DNA from: Hondaea fermentalgiana
Lineage: Eukaryota; Sar; Bigyra; Thraustochytrida; Thraustochytriidae
Length of the DNA stretch: 64,000 bases
Direction: 5' to 3'
Assembly (NCBI GenBank): GCA_014084085.1
Contig: NPFB01000174.1
Coordinates: forward strand, 8,607-72,606
Shown: positions 17,514 through 28,229 of the stretch, piece by piece
Layout: every line of letters begins with the position of its first letter
Position numbering within the stretch: position 1 is the stretch's first letter
Translations under genes and position numbers: made by a program
The notes under the pieces: model-generated
The model's input: the letters and a program-made list of their open reading frames with translations, nothing else
Databases searched by the model: none
What the model was told of the DNA's origin: nothing

Positions 17514-17837
17514 ATGTCGTCGACCAACGCGCCCCCCGGCGGCACGCGTGCCGCGGCCTCGGGCCGGCCAGCTGTCGCAGGCGCAAGGAGGCGGCGCACG
17601 GGCGCCTCCACGGCGAGCGCCTCCGCTCAGGAGCCCAAGCAGTCGCAGCAGGAGCGCGCGCGCAGCGCCATGGATGCCATGTCGGCGCGCGAGACGCTCA
17701 GATTCTACACGGACGACGCCCCTGGCCTCAAGATCGGGCCTACCATGGTGCTCGTACTCAGCCTCTCCTTTATTGGCTTCGTCGTGGTGCTGCACATCTG
17801 GGGCAAGGTGACTGGCGCCTCGAGCCCTGCCAACTAG
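17514..17837 (+). CDS. Sec61 beta subunit of the ER protein translocon
   Basis: The 107-residue tail-anchored protein has a disordered Ala/Ser/Arg/Gln-rich N-terminus (1-60). The family signature [15 protein letters not shown] follows (about 63-77), then one membrane span (about 78-97) ending H-I-W-G-K. It belongs to the Sec61 heterotrimer in the ER membrane. Length and signature match the family well. ATG 17514 gives the usual short N-terminus; upstream in-frame sequence is repeat-like. Confidence 0.95.
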   Translation: MSSTNAPPGGTRAAASGRPAVAGARRRRTGASTASASAQEPKQSQQERARSAMDAMSARETLRFYTDDAPGLKIGPTMVLVLSLSFIGFVVVLHIWGKVTGASSPAN

Positions 17838-18398
17838 ACTACCGAGCCGCGCGCGCCTCATCTCTCCTCTTTTTAAAAACCCGAATCGAACGATTTCAAC
17901 GAATGAGGAAACGTACGAGCAAAAAACAAGAATGAAGGCAAGGTGGCTTCTTTTTTTCGTTTCCTTCCCCCTTTCCCGACACTGTCCTGCGCATCAAATT
18001 GGCCTTGCCTCTCTTCAAAAAACTAGCACTTGCGCTTTCTTACGTATACAATCATTCGTCTGCACGCTACTCTATTCATCCATTCGTTTCTTTCGAGGTT
18101 CGATCGATTGCTGTTGCAAAAAGCTTCGTTCCCACGCAAACCTCTTGTTCTTGTCTCCTACCATTTCACAACGCACCCAAAGTTACCTTCCTTTTTTCTC
18201 TTCTCCACAGAGTTATTGCATTGGCACATCCGCGAAGTTCGTTGTGGGGGACAATTCACCCAACGGTCGTAGGAAAGACCGCCACGCGCGCTCGCTCGCT
18301 CGCTCGCTCGTTCGTTGGGTGTGCTCACGCATTGCATCGTGCTCGACATAGATTCGCGCGTATCCAAAACTGAAATACAAATGGCGTGACTTTCGCGA
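17838..18398. other. Convergent spacer, no gene seen
   Basis: This is the 3' region of the Sec61 beta and DDX55-type genes. It is T-rich at 17940-18200 with a CGCT tetranucleotide tract at about 18289-18312. Confidence 0.55.
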
Positions 18399-20225
18399 TC
18401 ATGAGTCAACGAGCTCGTCAAACGCGGCCTGGGACAGTTTACCACGCTTGAGTTTCTTGTACAGGCGCTCCTCGCGACCAAGAGACTCCCACTCGTCATG
18501 CATGGCCTTCTTGTCGCGTTTGGCCTTGCTGCGACGAGGCTCCTTGGCCTTCTTGGCAGCCGCCTTCTTTTGCTGTATCGCGGCCTCTTTGCGTGCCTGC
18601 GCAGTCTCAGCTGCCGTCGCCTGGATCTTCTTATACTTGGCCTGCCGCTGACGTTCGCGCACTTTGTCCTTGTAGGGGATCGCCGCAACGACAGAAGCGG
18701 GAGTCTCGGGAAATCCCTTGAGCCCCTTCGACTCGCGGAATTCCTTCATGCTGGGCAGTCGCAGCAACACAAAGGCCTCCGCGACCTTTTGCAGATTCAG
18801 CTCCCGCATACGAAAGATAAAGTTGCACTTGTGCTCTCGATACGATCGCACAAAGGCCATAAATGCGCGCGTTCCACGTTCCAGCAAATCGCGGTCCTTC
18901 ATCACCAGTTCTCGCACCTTCTCCAAAGCATTGCCATGCCGCTCTTCGCTCGCACGCGCGAGCGCATCGCCGGTGGCCAGCGGCACAATGGGCACCTTTT
19001 GATTCTCGAGATAGTTCACGTACGCTGTCTCCTTGGGAAGTAAAAACACCAATGCCCGACCTTGACGACCTGCGCGCGCCGTGCGGCCGACACGATGCAC
19101 GAAAAAACTGGGGTCTTGAGGAGGATCGAATTGGACAATCCAATCCACGTCCGGAACATCGAGTCCGCGCGCCGCAACGTCCGTGCACAGCAGTGCACCG
19201 CTCGACTGCTCTACAAAGGCTTCAAACGTCTTGACGCGCTTCTTTTGCGGAAGCTTGCCATGCAGAGCCAATACTTGCTTGCCCACCTCGCTTGGCAAAA
19301 GACTTGGAATAATGCGCTCGTAAAAGGCCACGCTTGCGCATGTGGCAAAGAACACCACGGCTTTGCGGTCGCGCTCCTGCTCAAGAAACTCGAGCAGAAG
19401 CCGCAGCTTTTCATTCTGGTGACAAACCAAGTAGTTGTTTTCCAGCGAGTTGGGCGTGCGCTGCGCGTCACCAGCCTTGACTCCCGTCGACCCGCTCGAG
19501 GCCCCATCGCCGACCGCGGCCCGATGCACCTTGACAGAAATAATGGCAGGATTCCGCAGACCTGCGCGCACAAGAGCCTTGACCTCTCGCGTCTGGGTCG
19601 CAGAAAACAGACCGGTTCGTCGCTGCTTGGGCAGCTTTGACAGAATTTTGGTTACGGCACGCTCAAACCCGAGATCCAGGAGGACGTCGGCCTCGTCGAG
19701 CACGAGAACCTCAAAGTCACGCCACGAGAGCAGGCTCTCTGCGCGTTGCAAGAGATCTTCGAGGCGTCCGGGCGTACCCACCACGACATCGAGACTCGAG
19801 CGCTCAATCTTGTCCATGTCCTCGCCCACGTTCGAACCGCCCTGGAAGAGCGCGAGTTCCAGGCCAACAGCCTTGACAAAGGGAGTCGCCACCTTGGCGA
19901 TTTGCGCGGCAAGTTCTCGCGTCGGTGACACAATCATTGCGCCCCACATGCCAGGTCTCCGCCGCTTCTTTCTTGTCTCCACGCGACCCTTGCCTTCCTC
20001 GCCATTTGCGTCTTCGTCGCCGTCTTCGTCGGCGTCGCGCTGCAGCAGGAGCTCGACAATCGGCAGCACAAAAGCCAGGGTTTTACCAGATCCTGTGCAC
20101 GCTTCTACGGCTACGTCGCAGTTCCCGAGGAATTTGGGCAGCGTCGCATTCTGCACGGGCGTGAGCCGCGTGAACCCGAGCTCCTCCTCGAGCACGCCGC
20201 GGACCTTTGCCGAGAGGAGCTCCAT
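18399..20225 (-). CDS. DEAD-box RNA helicase, DDX55/Spb4 type
   Basis: The 608-residue product is a nucleolar ATP-dependent RNA helicase; relatives act in 60S ribosomal subunit maturation. Motifs in order: Q-motif (about 19-30), motif I A-C-T-G-S-G-K-T (42-49), P-T-R-E-L (101-105), T-P-G-R (151-154), D-E-A-D (177-180), S-A-T (208-210), A-R-G-L-D and H-R-V-G-R-T-A-R-A-G-R. After the core comes the Spb4/DDX55 C-terminal domain (F-V-R-S-Y-R-E-H-x-C, then L-L-R-L-P-x-M) and a Lys/Ala-rich tail. An acidic insert (65-90) sits between motifs I and Ia. The codon three before ATG 20225 is GTG, so 20225 is taken as the start. Confidence 0.92.
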   Translation of the reverse strand: MELLSAKVRGVLEEELGFTRLTPVQNATLPKFLGNCDVAVEACTGSGKTLAFVLPIVELLLQRDADEDGDEDANGEEGKGRVETRKKRRRPGMWGAMIVSPTRELAAQIAKVATPFVKAVGLELALFQGGSNVGEDMDKIERSSLDVVVGTPGRLEDLLQRAESLLSWRDFEVLVLDEADVLLDLGFERAVTKILSKLPKQRRTGLFSATQTREVKALVRAGLRNPAIISVKVHRAAVGDGASSGSTGVKAGDAQRTPNSLENNYLVCHQNEKLRLLLEFLEQERDRKAVVFFATCASVAFYERIIPSLLPSEVGKQVLALHGKLPQKKRVKTFEAFVEQSSGALLCTDVAARGLDVPDVDWIVQFDPPQDPSFFVHRVGRTARAGRQGRALVFLLPKETAYVNYLENQKVPIVPLATGDALARASEERHGNALEKVRELVMKDRDLLERGTRAFMAFVRSYREHKCNFIFRMRELNLQKVAEAFVLLRLPSMKEFRESKGLKGFPETPASVVAAIPYKDKVRERQRQAKYKKIQATAAETAQARKEAAIQQKKAAAKKAKEPRRSKAKRDKKAMHDEWESLGREERLYKKLKRGKLSQAAFDELVDS

Positions 20226-20664
20226 CGCGCCCACTCACTCACTCACTCACTCACTCACTCGCCGTGCCGTGCAGGCTCGGCGAACTTGGTCTGTCTTGTT
20301 CCAGAGACCGAAGCCTTTTCCGTTTCCGTCCACGCGTGCGTCCGCGCGCTCGCCGTCGCACGCTCCCGTGCGCACAACAACCTTCGGGGTCTGTCTGCCC
20401 TGCCCGCCTGTGCTCGCGAGGAAACAGACGTGGAGGACCCGGAGTCGGTGGCGCCGGCCACTGCGCCCTCACGGCTCTCTCAAGTGTCAGGAAAAAAGGG
20501 CGGCCTCTCCGCGGAGCCAGGCTGCGCGAGGGGATAGCGGTCAAGAGCAGAGAGCAGATCGATCGAGGGGGGCAGAAAAAAGAAGATTGAAATAGGGATA
20601 ATGCGCATCTGCGACCGGGTTGAACGGACTACATGCAAGTGGTCAAGGCGTAGGAAAGCTTGGA
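20226..20664. other. Spacer between helicase and mediator-like genes
   Basis: It begins with an ACTC tetranucleotide tract (20232-20260) directly upstream of the helicase ATG. The rest is leader or promoter of the helicase and the 3' end of the mediator-like gene. No gene is seen. Confidence 0.55.
20232..20260. repeat. (ACTC)n microsatellite
   Basis: About seven ACTC units within ten bases of the helicase start codon. Confidence 0.9.
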
Positions 20665-23619
20665 TCAACGGATCGGACCAAGCCAGGTGGATAGACGTGA
20701 ACACACTTCGAGATGAAAGGGCACAATCGAGTCCTGCTGACCAAAGATATGCACAGCCGCAAGGGCCTGCATGTCACGAAGCACTGTTGCCACGTCGAGC
20801 GAGCCATGACAATGCTCCACTTCAAGCAGAGGAAGAAGCGAATGGTTGCTCACCAATGGGCGACGACCCACCAGCAAGTGCGATGCCTGCGATCCATCCG
20901 AACACACCACATCACAGGTTCGGAAGCCTTGAAGCACCTCGTCTGGAACCCGCACGTAGCCACCACCAACACGACATATCGCAAACTCAACGCCAGAAGC
21001 TCCAAGACGGCCTTGCGGAAGCCCTTCGACCGCAGTTTTCCAGGTGCTAAGATCCGCCTGAAGCGGGGTCCCTGCCGCGGCTATGACAGAGACGCAGAGG
21101 CGAACAGGTTCGTTCATAGGCAGCGCGCCCCGTTGCTCCAAGAGCAAAGCCTGCGTTCGCTCCACTAATGTCTCGCGTAAAGACTCTTCACGGGACTTTG
21201 CGCTAGAGACGCGATGCACGCTTGTGCGGACACTCATACCCTGTTTGTCGGTCCAGCACGCTGCAAGCCACCCAGAAGTAGAGTCGATAACATAACCCAG
21301 GTGCACGCATGGATTGCCCGCATTTTGTGCAATCACAATCGGTGCGGATCTCGGACCGCGCTGCAAAAGCGCAGCCTTTGTGTACAGCCCAGTGCAGAGA
21401 TTCAGCATGGTCCGCCGCTGCAATGAAGCAAGCGGCAGATGGAAAGGGACCACCTGAAAGACGACCTTGGGGGACTGCGTTTCGCGCGCCGCCGCATCAA
21501 GCGTGCTTGGGAGCGAGGAGGAAGGCAACGATGATGTCCCAGACATGGAAGAATCGTCCGCACCCAGTCCAGTCCCCCCGGAACCGCTGCCACTGCCACG
21601 GCCACCACCACCTCCTCCTCCGCCGCCGCCGCCGCCGCCACCGCCGGAGCTGCCAGACCTCATCAAAGTAGCGCCCTCGCTATTGATATTGACACTCGAG
21701 CGCCCCGAGCCGCCGCTCAGCCGCGACGTTGCCGAAGAGGACAATGCATTCACCTCCCGTGAAATCTGCGACCTGACGTCCTCTGCTTCGAGCTTGCGGA
21801 GAACCTTTGACAACGTATCCATCACGAGAAGAGAGTACGTTGCGCTGCGCGGAGGCATCACCACAAAGACAACGAGAAAACCGCGAGACGTTTGGGAAAA
21901 GGATTGCAAGGTCTCCACCATTGCATCGACGTTACGCTCTAGCAATTTGTCGAGACTCAGTTCCACAGAGGGCCCCGTTTGGCCAGCTTTGGGGGACAGC
22001 ATCCCCAGACTGCAAACATCAAAGAGCGCAGCCAGTTGCTTAAAGAAGAGCTCGTTGCGGCGATATGGTCCAAGCGCTGGCTCGAGGCGAACCTCGCGCG
22101 TCGCTGCCGAAGGGCTTTCGCGTGCACCTCGCCGGCCCAAACGACGATTCATTGGAGCCCCTGGCCCGGGACGACCGCGCGCCTGTACACGCGATGCTCC
22201 GAGCGCAACCATTCGCGGCCCCCCGCCTACGCTGCCGGGTCCTCCTGCGCCATTGCGCGAGTTCATGATGGGCGATCGTTCCGCTTTGACGGCAGCATCA
22301 GCGCTCGGTGTGTTCCCGCCCGAACCAGAGGATGCAGCAGATTTTCGCGGCGCGCTGCCAGGTCTGCTCCCTGGGGTCGGCGATGTCGATGCGCCTTCTC
22401 GCATTTGCCGCCCGCCCCCTGCGGCCTGCTTCTTGTCTCGAGCAGCCTGTGCTGCCCTCTTTTGTTGAGCCGCACCTGCTTCCACAGCGGCGCGGTCGTT
22501 GATGTTAACCACAGCATACTCGCACATGGCTGAAAAGTCTGTCAAGGGTCGCAACTGGGCAAACTCCCATTGCGGAACTACATTCGCAGGTACAGAGATC
22601 CAGTCCGTGTCATAGCCCACGATGAGCCGCACGGCCTCCTCCTCGGTCAGGTCGTCTTCCTCCCTGCGAGCAGCCGCCGCGGCCTCCGCGTTCTCACGCC
22701 CTGGCGTCGCTGGCGTGTTGGGCGTAGCCATACTTTGCTGCTGCATTCGTCCTGGCGAAGGTGGCTCGGCCGGCGTCGCCGCTCCGTCTCGTGGCGGCGT
22801 GCGTCCATCGTCCGTGTCATCGTCCATGTCCTGCGTTCCGTTCGTACCCGAGGCTGTGCCGCTACTGGATCGCGCCTCGTGCAAAACAACAGTATGCCGC
22901 CTCGAGCGCATGGGCGGGTCTACGCCTTGATGGCTGCCATCTGCGAGGCTTGCGAGCGCCGTGGCAGGCGTTGCGGAACGGGCCTTGAAGCCCGCCCAGC
23001 CGCCAATGTCCATGCTATTGAGCCCACCTCTAGCAATCGCCACAGCTTCGTGCTCAAGGAGTCGTAGCAAGCGTTCGGTGCGCTGGATCGTCTCATTTTC
23101 AAAGTATCCAGAGTGTGCAGCCCTAGAGGCTTGGTCTTTTGCAGTCGAGCCTTTCGGCCCACTTGCGCTGTTGGCACCATTTGCGTTGTCTGAGCCGCCT
23201 TGATGTGAACTTAGCATCGAACTTGCCAGCGAGCGGCGCGGCATCGAACCTGTACAAGTTGGCGCGTACTTGGTGCTCTGAACGTCTCCACTGTCCAATA
23301 GTGGAGACATGGACGGGCCCACTTGCACAGAGCGTCCTCGCGTGTACGCAGCAGCCAGACGCTGGTCTTCCCAAGAAAAGAGACTTTCTGGCGCTGCAGG
23401 GACCTCTTGAAGCCCCACAGAGCGCGTTGGACTCGTCACTCGCCGCGCAACGCCCCGATTCATTCGTGCTCGTGCAAGGCGTGCTTCAATATGCGCCGGC
23501 ACCACGCCCTGTGGTTTCCCGGAGCTTTGTGCGCCGCTTTGCCCCCGGAAACTACTTTGCCCTTGCCCTTGTCCTTGTAGTTGCCCTTGGGTTTGCTGCG
23601 ATTGTTGTTGCGATTGTGA

Positions 23620-23653
<34 letters not shown>

Positions 23654-24464
23654 ACGTTTGCCTTGGCCATTTGCTGCTGTTGTTGGTGGTGCTGTTGCTG
23701 TGAAGAGGGCTCGCGGCCGGGCGTGGGCGTTGATACTGAAGGTGGTGTTGCTAGCAAGGTTTGATCAGTGGGAGAGGGTGACTTGATGCTGCTGCGCTGC
23801 GGCGTTGCATGCGGTCCTGCCGATCTGGGCGTGGGCAGATCCGAGTCGGCATCCGGTCGCTGCCGCTTGCGCGGGATGCCGCGCTGGCCAGCGCTCCGCA
23901 AAAGGCTCGTGAACATTTTCGTGCCCTTGTCGATATACACCGCCTCGGAGTGGCGCTCTAACGCACGCGACAGCTCTCTGAGCGCCTTGCGCGACCTCTC
24001 CCCGTGCAAGAAGGCGTCGTCGCCAAGAGGGGCCCTGGCCTTTAGCTGTTTTTGCTTCTTCTTGTTCGCGCGTCGCGGCCCCTCTGCCGTCGTTGCCGCC
24101 GCAGCAGAAGCATTAGCAGCATTAGCAGCATTAGCAGCATTAGCAGCATTAGCAGCAGCAGCAGCAGCGGCCTCCTTGCGCCTCAGCAGCGGCAGCGCGA
24201 GCCCTGCCGCCGCCGCCGCCGCCTCCGCGCTGTACCGCGCCCTGGGCTCGCGGCCCTCGCGGGCCTCGCCGCCATCGCGCGCGGGGCCCTCGCCTCCGCC
24301 GCCACCTCCGCCGCCGCCGCCCTCGNNNNNNNNNNNNNNNNNNNNNNNNNNNNNNNNNNNNNNNNNNNNNNNNNNNNNNNNNNNNNNNNNNNNNNNNNNN
24401 NNNNNNNNNNNNNNNNNNNNNNNNNTCCGCCGCCGCCGCCCTCGCCGCCGCGCGTCTCCGCCAT
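20665..24464 (-). CDS. MED13-like subunit of the mediator kinase module (crosses an assembly gap)
   Basis: The C-terminal third resembles the MED13 C-terminal domain. A conserved block reads V-I-D-S-T-S-G-W-L-A-A-C-W-T-D-K-Q-G, followed by a W-K-T-A-V segment and a final P-F-H-L-x-V stretch. MED13 links the CDK8-cyclin C module to core mediator in the nucleus. The N-terminal half is low-complexity: poly-Gln from the CAG tract, Asn-Ala-Ala repeats, and poly-Gly. The first ATG free of the N run is 23916 (1083 residues). The frame stays open to the gap. If the 19-base overlap at the gap is merged, it continues in frame to an ATG at 24464, giving 1226 residues. That is short for MED13, and no MED13 N-terminal domain is visible. 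Confidence 0.7.
21601..21645. repeat. CCA/CCT/CCG triplet tract encoding poly-Gly
   Basis: A run of NCC-type triplets read on the minus strand as about 14 glycines inside the mediator-like protein. Confidence 0.85.
23622..23653. repeat. (CTG)n tract encoding poly-Gln
   Basis: About ten triplets; on the minus strand (CAG)n gives the Gln run typical of mediator tail and kinase-module subunits. Confidence 0.9.
24112..24156. repeat. Five 9-base ATTAGCAGC units
   Basis: Exact tandem units in frame with the mediator-like gene, giving Ala-Ala-Asn repeats. The frame of these repeats is that of the downstream protein, which supports translation upstream of 23916. Confidence 0.9.
24326..24425. other. 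100-N scaffold gap, probably an unmerged overlap
   Basis: Exactly 100 N, the conventional size for an unknown gap. The 19 bases before it (24307-24325) are identical to the 19 after it (24426-24444). Confidence 0.95.
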
Positions 24465-25103
24465 CCCGCGCGCCGCGCCTCCTCCGCCGCCTCGCGCCGC
24501 GCTCTCGCCCGGCCTCCCGGGGCCCGGGATCGGATCTGCGCTCGCCGCGTCGCCGTCGCGGTCGTTGTGCGCCTCCTCCGCGATCATCCCGCCTCGGCCG
24601 ATCCGTCGCCGCCTCTCCTCCCCCCTCTCACTAACCCCGCCCGTCCTGCGCCAGCCTATCGGCCTCCAGCCAGGGCAAGTCGCCCTGGCGCGCATAGCGC
24701 ACTTGCGCCGCGTATAGCGCACTTGCGCGCCGGCCTGCCTTGCGTGCTGCCTAGCTTGCCATGCTTGCTGCCTTGCTGCGCTGCCGAGCCCGCGCAAGTG
24801 GGCTATAGCCGGGCCGCAAGTGCGCCAAACGCGCGCGCGCAAGTCGGACGCGGCGGCCGCGCAAGTAGGGCAGCTGGGTGATGAGACTGTCTATACTGGC
24901 ACGGTATGACATCATGTAAGGGGAGCGCGGTGTTCTCGACAGAACACCGGGCAAACCAACGGCTACTACGCGCGTGCGCGCGAGGTGAGCGAGGGAGGGA
25001 GGCCGAGAGCGAGGTCGCCGCGCGTGCAGCGGCGCCGGGCGCCAGACGAGATGGAAGAGGCGGAGGCGGGCGCGGGGAAGGAGCGGGCCGTCGCGCGGGG
25101 ACC
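24465..25103. promoter_or_regulatory. Divergent promoter between mediator-like and EF-hand/WD40 genes
   Basis: No gene is supported. It contains a dense cluster of one heptamer (ACTTGCG or its complement), listed separately, and GC-rich leader on both sides. Confidence 0.55.
24690..24866. promoter_or_regulatory. Cluster of six ACTTGCG/CGCAAGT elements
   Basis: Exact heptamers at 24701-24707 and 24721-24727 on the plus strand. Reverse complements lie at 24793-24799, 24815-24821, 24838-24844 and 24860-24866. The first two sit in a 20-base direct repeat with core TAGCGCACTTGCGC. The second of these forms an inverted pair with GCGCAAGTGGGCTATA at about 24792-24807. It is probably a factor-binding array; the factor is unknown. 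Confidence 0.55.
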
Positions 25104-28100
25104 ATGGCGGACCTCCTCATGCGCATAGACAACAGGTCCGGGAGGCGTCTGCAGCGAGCCTTTCGAAGAGAGAATGTCATCAAGGTTGATCGCTTCGTGG
25201 AGATCATTTGCGCCAACATCAACCCGGGGGAACTCACGCGCGAGGAAGTTGTCGAGATGGCGGTCGAGCTCTTTGACCAGATCGACGCCAACGGGGACGG
25301 GACGCTGCACTGGAGTGAGTTCGCAGCCTTTATTATCGAGCTCAACCATGCGCACGAAATCCAGCTTGCAGACCGCGATATCATGCACATCTGCCCCGTA
25401 CGCGATGCAAGCATGCGCATCAATGTGCAACGCAAAGCAGTGTCCGCTCTGGTCTGCGCGTTCTCCGGCGCGGTCTGCATTGTCGAGAAAAAGTCTGATC
25501 AGCTCAGGATACATCGGCTGCGCAAGGAAAACAACAGTCTCCGCCCGTTGCTCTCTGTCCGCGTGACCAGTAACTTTATCTCGCACGAGGTGGTCGCCGG
25601 GTGCCATTTGGAAAGTATCGACATGGCCGTGGTGGCTTCGCGGCTCGGAGAAAAGTTCTTTCTCACGAGCTTCTTACTCGATAAGGTCATTGGGCAACAC
25701 GAGCAAATCGCGACGCTGAGCGGACAGCGCATCTTGCGTTGGCACCCAAACTCCGAAACCCTCTGCACGGTAGGAACAGGTCGTGGCGATGCCAAGGGCC
25801 ACGTCGTTTCCGTCTTTCACAGAAATGAACGCTCACGTGCCCTTCTCGACACCAAGGTGGGCCGCCTCATCTGGCATCACAAACGCATCACCGAAATGCT
25901 TTTCATCACACACAAGCATTTGGCTACAGCTTCCGAGGACGGTAGCCTCGCAATCTGGGACCTGGCCAATTTCGAGCAGTTGAGCGCGGTTGTGGCGCAC
26001 TCTGTAGGTGTGCTCTCGTTCAGTCTCCAGTCTTTCGTCCCTGACATAACAGGGTTCTCCTCCTTTTGGACACGCGTCAAGACGGAGACGGTGTTGGCTA
26101 CATTCGTTACTGCGCCATGCACGCAGTTTGGAGGCCACATTTCCAAGCCCAAGGAAGCATGTGCGCAAGTGTGGGAAGTCGCAGACTCCTTCAACGTGTT
26201 TCGCCCGCTGGCTCACTTGTTGGGCCACGAACACCCGACAACATACTGTACTTTGATCATGCAAGGTACCTACGTGCTCACGTGTGATCTCTCTGGCGAG
26301 GCTCGCTTGTGGAGTGCAAATCACGCATACTCGTGCATACAGAGGCTAGACTTGGGATGCTCGCAAATGCTTTGTTTGCACGACACCCTCATTACCCTTG
26401 CCGCCATGCATGGGACTGACGCCATATACGCGCTCCGCCCTGCTGAAAAGGATCGCTCACCGGTAGTCATGGCTGTCTTTAACCAGACCATGGGCTGTCT
26501 CGTCACAGTCACCAAGCAAGAGGTGGTCTTGTGGGACATTCGATCTGGCGAACACACACCCGTGGTGAGTATGCCTGAGCACGCCAAGCGCGACATCACT
26601 GCGGCTTGTCTCGATGATCGCGAGCGCAAGCTTATCGTGGGCGATGAGTCCGGCCGTCTCTTTGTCTTCAACCTCATGAATGGCGCCCTGATCAAGGAGC
26701 TTGATCCGCACCCGCATAATGCGCCCATCACTTCTGTTCATTTTTGTGCCTCTGCCAAGGATCGCCTCGTCGTGACCACGTCCTGGAATGGCGCTTTGCA
26801 CGTTTCGGACGAGTCAGATCGAACCGGATTTCAAGAGGATAAACATCATGTCAAGTTGCGCTCTATTCTTGTCGGTGACACAACGCAGGCCAATGTCGAC
26901 GATGCTGATGCAGACGAGAGCTGTCACGATTTGCTCGTCTCTGCCGTGAGTTTTCACCTCAAGCAAATTGCTACTTTTGCAGAAAAACGAGCGAGCGGCA
27001 GGCTTGCCTCAGAGTCAAGTGCAGCAGAAGCAAACGTGATCTGCATTTGGGACCTTGAATTCGCGCGTCTGGTGGGCGTGTGTCGCGCAGATCAAGGCAG
27101 TCAGATTGTCGGCATCGAGTATGTTAACGACGGCACAGTGCCTTTACTCATTGGTCTTGATGCCGTACACAGGACGGTTCTCATTTGGGTGGTGGGCGGC
27201 GCTGACCGCAATCGCAGATTTGGCCGCATTGCCAAAGTCCCCCTTCCCTATGGCATGATTCCGACCGCGCTCAGGGTGCACGATGCAAACGCGGTCCTTA
27301 TTGGCTGCGAGTCCGGCGCGGTTGTACGCATGGAGCTCTCCACAGCGATCCGGCGCGTTTCCCAACCCGTGCGAGCCATTACATTTCGCGGGAACCGTCT
27401 TGTCCGTCAGGCGACGCGATCCCACGATATCCAGCGCATTCTTGCAACCACACCATTTGACAAATTTGCTGACGCGACACTGCGCCAACTCTGGCTGGCA
27501 CAGGCCGGAGATCAGGACGATACTTTAACGGCAACGACATCGGGGCCGTCTGCGTCCAATAACGTGGCTTCGGCGGCGTGGCCAGATCCGGGCGCAAAAG
27601 CGGTTTCCTCTCTCGCGGTTGTGACGGAGGAAGGCATTATCCTTGTCGGCAGCGATGATGGACTTGTGCACCTCCTTGCGCTAGAGGATGGCGCCAGGCT
27701 TGGTTTTCTTGACGCCATCTCAGGCAATGTAGAGCCACCTCTTTCGACTCTGATTGATCTTTCTCACGCGCAGGCCGAAAAAACGCAAAAGGTCAAGGAC
27801 TTGCTGCATGAGTTTCCTTCGCCACGAAACACTACGCTTGGCAAACCACAACGGCTCATGGACGCTGCCAGTGTTCGAAGTCGGAGCACCGCCAGCACCG
27901 ATGTCTCTTCGCCCCGAGATGCCGAGCCCCAAACAGAGCACCAGCGATTCGATCGGGCTGCCTCTGTCCTTTTTGCACGTCTCCAGGCTTTGCGCAAACT
28001 TCAAGAGCCCGAAGCATTGCTTCAGGACGGCGTCGCTCAAGAAGGAGAACAATCCGGCGACACTGTCCCGGACGTTTCGGAGCTCGAGTCCCGTGAAGAG

Positions 28101-28229
28101 ATTCACCACGCCAACACGCGCTCAAGGTCAACGATGACCCTGGTCAAGAGCACTTCGAGCAAGCGTGAGATTGCATCCTTGCGTGCAGCCGGTCAGCAGT
28201 CGACTTCGTCGTTGCCGCCTCTTACTTGA
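25104..28229 (+). CDS. EF-hand and WD40-repeat protein (WDR49/WDR64-like)
   Basis: The 1041-residue product has one canonical EF-hand near the N-terminus. Its loop is 61-72, D-A-N-G-D-G-T-L-H-W-S-E, after a degenerate helix-loop region. WD40-type beta-propeller repeats run from about 110 to 900, with recognisable W-D, I-W-D-L-A and L-W-D-I-R blade endings, probably forming two propellers. A Ser-rich disordered tail follows. EF-hand plus double-propeller proteins of this type are often ciliary or cytoskeletal in other protists, but nothing here proves that. ATG 25104 is preferred because the open frame upstream is Arg/Glu/Gly-rich leader-like sequence. Confidence 0.82.
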   Translation: MADLLMRIDNRSGRRLQRAFRRENVIKVDRFVEIICANINPGELTREEVVEMAVELFDQIDANGDGTLHWSEFAAFIIELNHAHEIQLADRDIMHICPVRDASMRINVQRKAVSALVCAFSGAVCIVEKKSDQLRIHRLRKENNSLRPLLSVRVTSNFISHEVVAGCHLESIDMAVVASRLGEKFFLTSFLLDKVIGQHEQIATLSGQRILRWHPNSETLCTVGTGRGDAKGHVVSVFHRNERSRALLDTKVGRLIWHHKRITEMLFITHKHLATASEDGSLAIWDLANFEQLSAVVAHSVGVLSFSLQSFVPDITGFSSFWTRVKTETVLATFVTAPCTQFGGHISKPKEACAQVWEVADSFNVFRPLAHLLGHEHPTTYCTLIMQGTYVLTCDLSGEARLWSANHAYSCIQRLDLGCSQMLCLHDTLITLAAMHGTDAIYALRPAEKDRSPVVMAVFNQTMGCLVTVTKQEVVLWDIRSGEHTPVVSMPEHAKRDITAACLDDRERKLIVGDESGRLFVFNLMNGALIKELDPHPHNAPITSVHFCASAKDRLVVTTSWNGALHVSDESDRTGFQEDKHHVKLRSILVGDTTQANVDDADADESCHDLLVSAVSFHLKQIATFAEKRASGRLASESSAAEANVICIWDLEFARLVGVCRADQGSQIVGIEYVNDGTVPLLIGLDAVHRTVLIWVVGGADRNRRFGRIAKVPLPYGMIPTALRVHDANAVLIGCESGAVVRMELSTAIRRVSQPVRAITFRGNRLVRQATRSHDIQRILATTPFDKFADATLRQLWLAQAGDQDDTLTATTSGPSASNNVASAAWPDPGAKAVSSLAVVTEEGIILVGSDDGLVHLLALEDGARLGFLDAISGNVEPPLSTLIDLSHAQAEKTQKVKDLLHEFPSPRNTTLGKPQRLMDAASVRSRSTASTDVSSPRDAEPQTEHQRFDRAASVLFARLQALRKLQEPEALLQDGVAQEGEQSGDTVPDVSELESREEIHHANTRSRSTMTLVKSTSSKREIASLRAAGQQSTSSLPPLT

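Noticed and set aside
24183..24842. Separate minus-strand gene spanning gap 1
   Set aside because: It exists only because 100 N shift the frame. Merging the overlap assigns its M-A-E-T-R start to the mediator-like gene.
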